From contig CBDBGT010000005.1 of NCBI GenBank assembly GCA_965205365.1, forward strand, positions 62,001-126,000: a stretch of 64,000 bases of DNA, read 5' to 3'. Below the pieces are notes generated by a model, which was not told where the DNA came from, did no database searches, and saw only the letters and a program-made list of their open reading frames with translations. The stretch comes from JALZUR01 sp965205365 (GTDB taxonomy: Bacteria > Bdellovibrionota > Bdellovibrionia > Bdellovibrionales > UBA1609). Positions 62,400-64,000 of this stretch are shown here, one piece after another; the first letter of the stretch is position 1; each line of letters starts with the position of its first letter. Made by a program: the position numbers and the translations under genes.

Positions 62400-63320
62400 A
62401 TGCTAAAAGCCCTAATCTACAGATTGCTTTTACTTGCTCCCCTTATTTTTATTATTTCATCTATAACTTTTCTAATTGTTCATTTTATACCTGGAGACCC
62501 CGTTGATCTTATGCTTGGAGACTATGCCCTTGAAACCCAACGTGAAAACTTGCGCCTATCCCTAGGGCTATCAGGAAACCTCTGGGATCAATACCTTCAT
62601 TTCATTTCCAACCTTTTTAGGCTTAATTTAGGAACGTCAATTTTTTCAGACTCCTCTGTCACAACACTTATAATACAAAGAATACCTGCAACCCTAGAAC
62701 TGACCTTAGTCTCGATTTTTCTGTCTTGCTTATGGGGAATTCCTCTAGGTGTTCTTACAGCAAGTACAAAATCTAAAAACCTTGATTTCATGGGAACTTC
62801 TTTAGGTGTTTTAGGAATGTCAGTTCCTGGCTATTTTCTTGGACCTATTCTTATATGGATTTTTTCAGTTAATCTAAACATATTGCCTGTTGGTGGACGA
62901 GAAAATTTTTTAAATCTAATTCTTCCAAGCCTAAGTCTTGCCCTCCCCCTTGGGGCCATATTAATGCGTATGACAAGAGCAGCAATGCAAGAAACACTTA
63001 CCCAAGAATATATTCGAGTGGCTTACGCAAAAGGAGTTACAAAAAAAACACTCTACTTTAAACATGCTCTTAAAAATGCACTTATTCCTATTATCACCAT
63101 TGTAGGTCTTCAAATAGGAACCCTTCTAACAGGAACTGTTATCACAGAAACCATATTCAGTTGGCCGGGCTTAGGCACCTTACTTTTTGATGCTATAAAT
63201 CAAAGAGACTATCCAATAGTTCAAGGCTGTATCATCATTATCTCTTGCATCTATGTTGTTGTAAATTTTTTAACTGATGTTTTATATACTGTTGCAAATC
63301 CGAAGGTTACTAACATATGA
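62400..63320 (+). CDS. Peptide ABC transporter permease (DppB/OppB type)
   Basis: A 306-aa inner-membrane permease with six transmembrane segments. The family start is visible (LLAPLIFIISSITFLIVHFI, then PGDPVDLM) and the EAA loop is EYIRVAYAKGVTKKTLYFKH, followed by GTVITETIFSWPGLG and INQRDYPIVQG. It imports di/oligopeptides together with the overlapping DppC-type gene. ATG 62400 follows AGTGGAG. Proximity to amgK-murU-anmK suggests cell-wall peptides as cargo. Confidence 0.9.
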   Translation: MLKALIYRLLLLAPLIFIISSITFLIVHFIPGDPVDLMLGDYALETQRENLRLSLGLSGNLWDQYLHFISNLFRLNLGTSIFSDSSVTTLIIQRIPATLELTLVSIFLSCLWGIPLGVLTASTKSKNLDFMGTSLGVLGMSVPGYFLGPILIWIFSVNLNILPVGGRENFLNLILPSLSLALPLGAILMRMTRAAMQETLTQEYIRVAYAKGVTKKTLYFKHALKNALIPIITIVGLQIGTLLTGTVITETIFSWPGLGTLLFDAINQRDYPIVQGCIIIISCIYVVVNFLTDVLYTVANPKVTNI

Positions 63321-64000
63321 AAAAACTAAATATATTTTTTGTAACAGGAATTTTTTTGATTACAGGTTTTATACTTCTTGCCATATATAGTTTTGGCCTC
63401 TCTTATGAAGAAGCCAACCACATTTCTTTAAAATACAAATTTCAAAGGCCCTCCTTAAATTTTTTAATGGGAACTGACGAAACTGGAGCAGATCTTTTTA
63501 AAAAAATTGCCATTGGAACAAGAGTCAGTTTAACAATTGCTTTTTCAGTAGTGTGCATAAGTTTAATCATTGGCCTTATTTATGGCTCAGTTTCAGGTTA
63601 TGTAGGTGGTAAAATAGACTCTTTTTTAATGCGAACTCTGGATCTATTCTATTCTTTTCCAGGTTTCTTATTGGCTCTAGCACTTGTTTGCGTATTAGGG
63701 CCTTCCATTCAAAACCTTATTCTCGCACTTTCTCTTACTAGTTGGACAGGTTTTGCAAGGCTTGTTAGAGGGGAAATTCTACACATTAAAGAACAAGATT
63801 TTGTACAAGCTGCTAAATCAATGGGAGCTTCACCAATAAGAATTGTAGTTTTTTACTTCTGGCCTAACTTAGCTGGTGTTTTACTTGTCCAAAGCACTTT
63901 TTCTCTAGCGGGTACTCTTATTGTTGAATCTGGTTTAAGTTTTTTAGGTTTAGGGGTTCCTGCTCATATTCCCACATGGGGCTCTGTACTAAATACAGGA
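63317..64000 (+). CDS. Peptide ABC transporter permease (DppC/OppC type), cut by window edge
   Basis: The ATG overlaps the dppB-type stop (ATGA) and the frame stays open to the window end (228 codons). It shows FLMGTDETGADLFKKIAIGT, typical of the DppC N-terminus, GSVSGYVGGKIDSFLMRTLD, the EAA loop AAKSMGASPIRIVVFYFWPN and ESGLSFLGLGVPAHIPTWGS. The C-terminus and any substrate-binding or ATPase genes lie beyond the window. Confidence 0.92.
   Translation, partial: MKKLNIFFVTGIFLITGFILLAIYSFGLSYEEANHISLKYKFQRPSLNFLMGTDETGADLFKKIAIGTRVSLTIAFSVVCISLIIGLIYGSVSGYVGGKIDSFLMRTLDLFYSFPGFLLALALVCVLGPSIQNLILALSLTSWTGFARLVRGEILHIKEQDFVQAAKSMGASPIRIVVFYFWPNLAGVLLVQSTFSLAGTLIVESGLSFLGLGVPAHIPTWGSVLNTG

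Noticed and set aside
1..64000. DGR reverse transcriptase or template repeat inside the window
   Set aside because: I looked for a YxDD-type polymerase frame and for a third copy of the variable-region blocks and found neither; the core must be elsewhere or absent.
1..64000. CRISPR array, rRNA operon or phage structural genes
   Set aside because: No regularly spaced short repeats, rRNA sequence or phage gene runs were seen.

Overview
The window looks like chromosomal DNA of a low-GC (roughly one third G+C by eye) Gram-negative bacterium. BamD, MltG, a CDF pump, many lipoproteins and Tat/Sec-exported proteins, PriA, ClpP-ClpX-Lon and a complete peptidoglycan-recycling set point to a didermal organism. 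The style (exported hypothetical proteins, PilZ-GYF protein, small ParA, TPR proteins) recalls Bdellovibrionota, but no 16S rRNA is present, so this placement is an inference.

Layout. 1-5.0 kb (minus): acidic lipoprotein, DUF192 protein, Ppx/GppA phosphatase and the gatC-gatA-gatB amidotransferase operon. 5.3-7.1 kb: LtaS/MdoB-like membrane sulfatase-fold enzyme. 7.1-14.2 kb: insertion-sequence island with a HigBA toxin-antitoxin operon, an IS4-family element split by an IS3-family element (itself with a -1 frameshift site), and an ISL3-family element splitting a secreted-protein gene. 14.5-18.8 kb: ATPase, Na+/amino-acid symporter, PilZ protein, ParA-like ATPase. 18.8-25.0 kb (minus): arginine/ornithine succinyl-transferase catabolic genes (astC, M20-like, astA, astD) and mltG. 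25.0-28.7 kb: BatE-like, BamD, TPR, hpt, CDF. 30.0-34.4 kb: a damaged FGE-like cassette, a foreign secreted protein and a three-level nest of insertion sequences. 34.5-43.9 kb: tRNA-Val, TPR-winged-helix regulator, lon, clpX, clpP, pepA and a small Tat lipoprotein. 43.9-49.6 kb: a 5.1-kb inserted segment between perfect 305-bp direct repeats. 49.4-56.4 kb: FAD oxidoreductase, priA, exported proteins, GcvH-like protein. 56.6-58.2 kb: second FGE-like cassette. 59.3-64.0 kb: amgK-murU, anmK and an oligopeptide ABC permease, a coherent cell-wall recycling and uptake group.

The most interesting signal is a pair of variable regions with the hallmarks of diversity-generating retroelement (DGR) targets. 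Two otherwise dissimilar exported proteins (reconstructed 1,039-aa multidomain protein at 44.3-48.4 kb, and the FGE/C-type-lectin-fold protein at 56.8-58.1 kb) end in the same GC-rich 45-codon block. Invariant stretches, identical even at silent positions, alternate there with clusters of replaced codons. No reverse transcriptase or template repeat lies in the window, so the core would have to be elsewhere. Both target genes are broken here (IS982 insertion; two frameshifts), and a third, near-identical cassette has lost its variable region by deletion. Two of the cassettes are bracketed by ~100-bp ends derived from an ISL3-family element.
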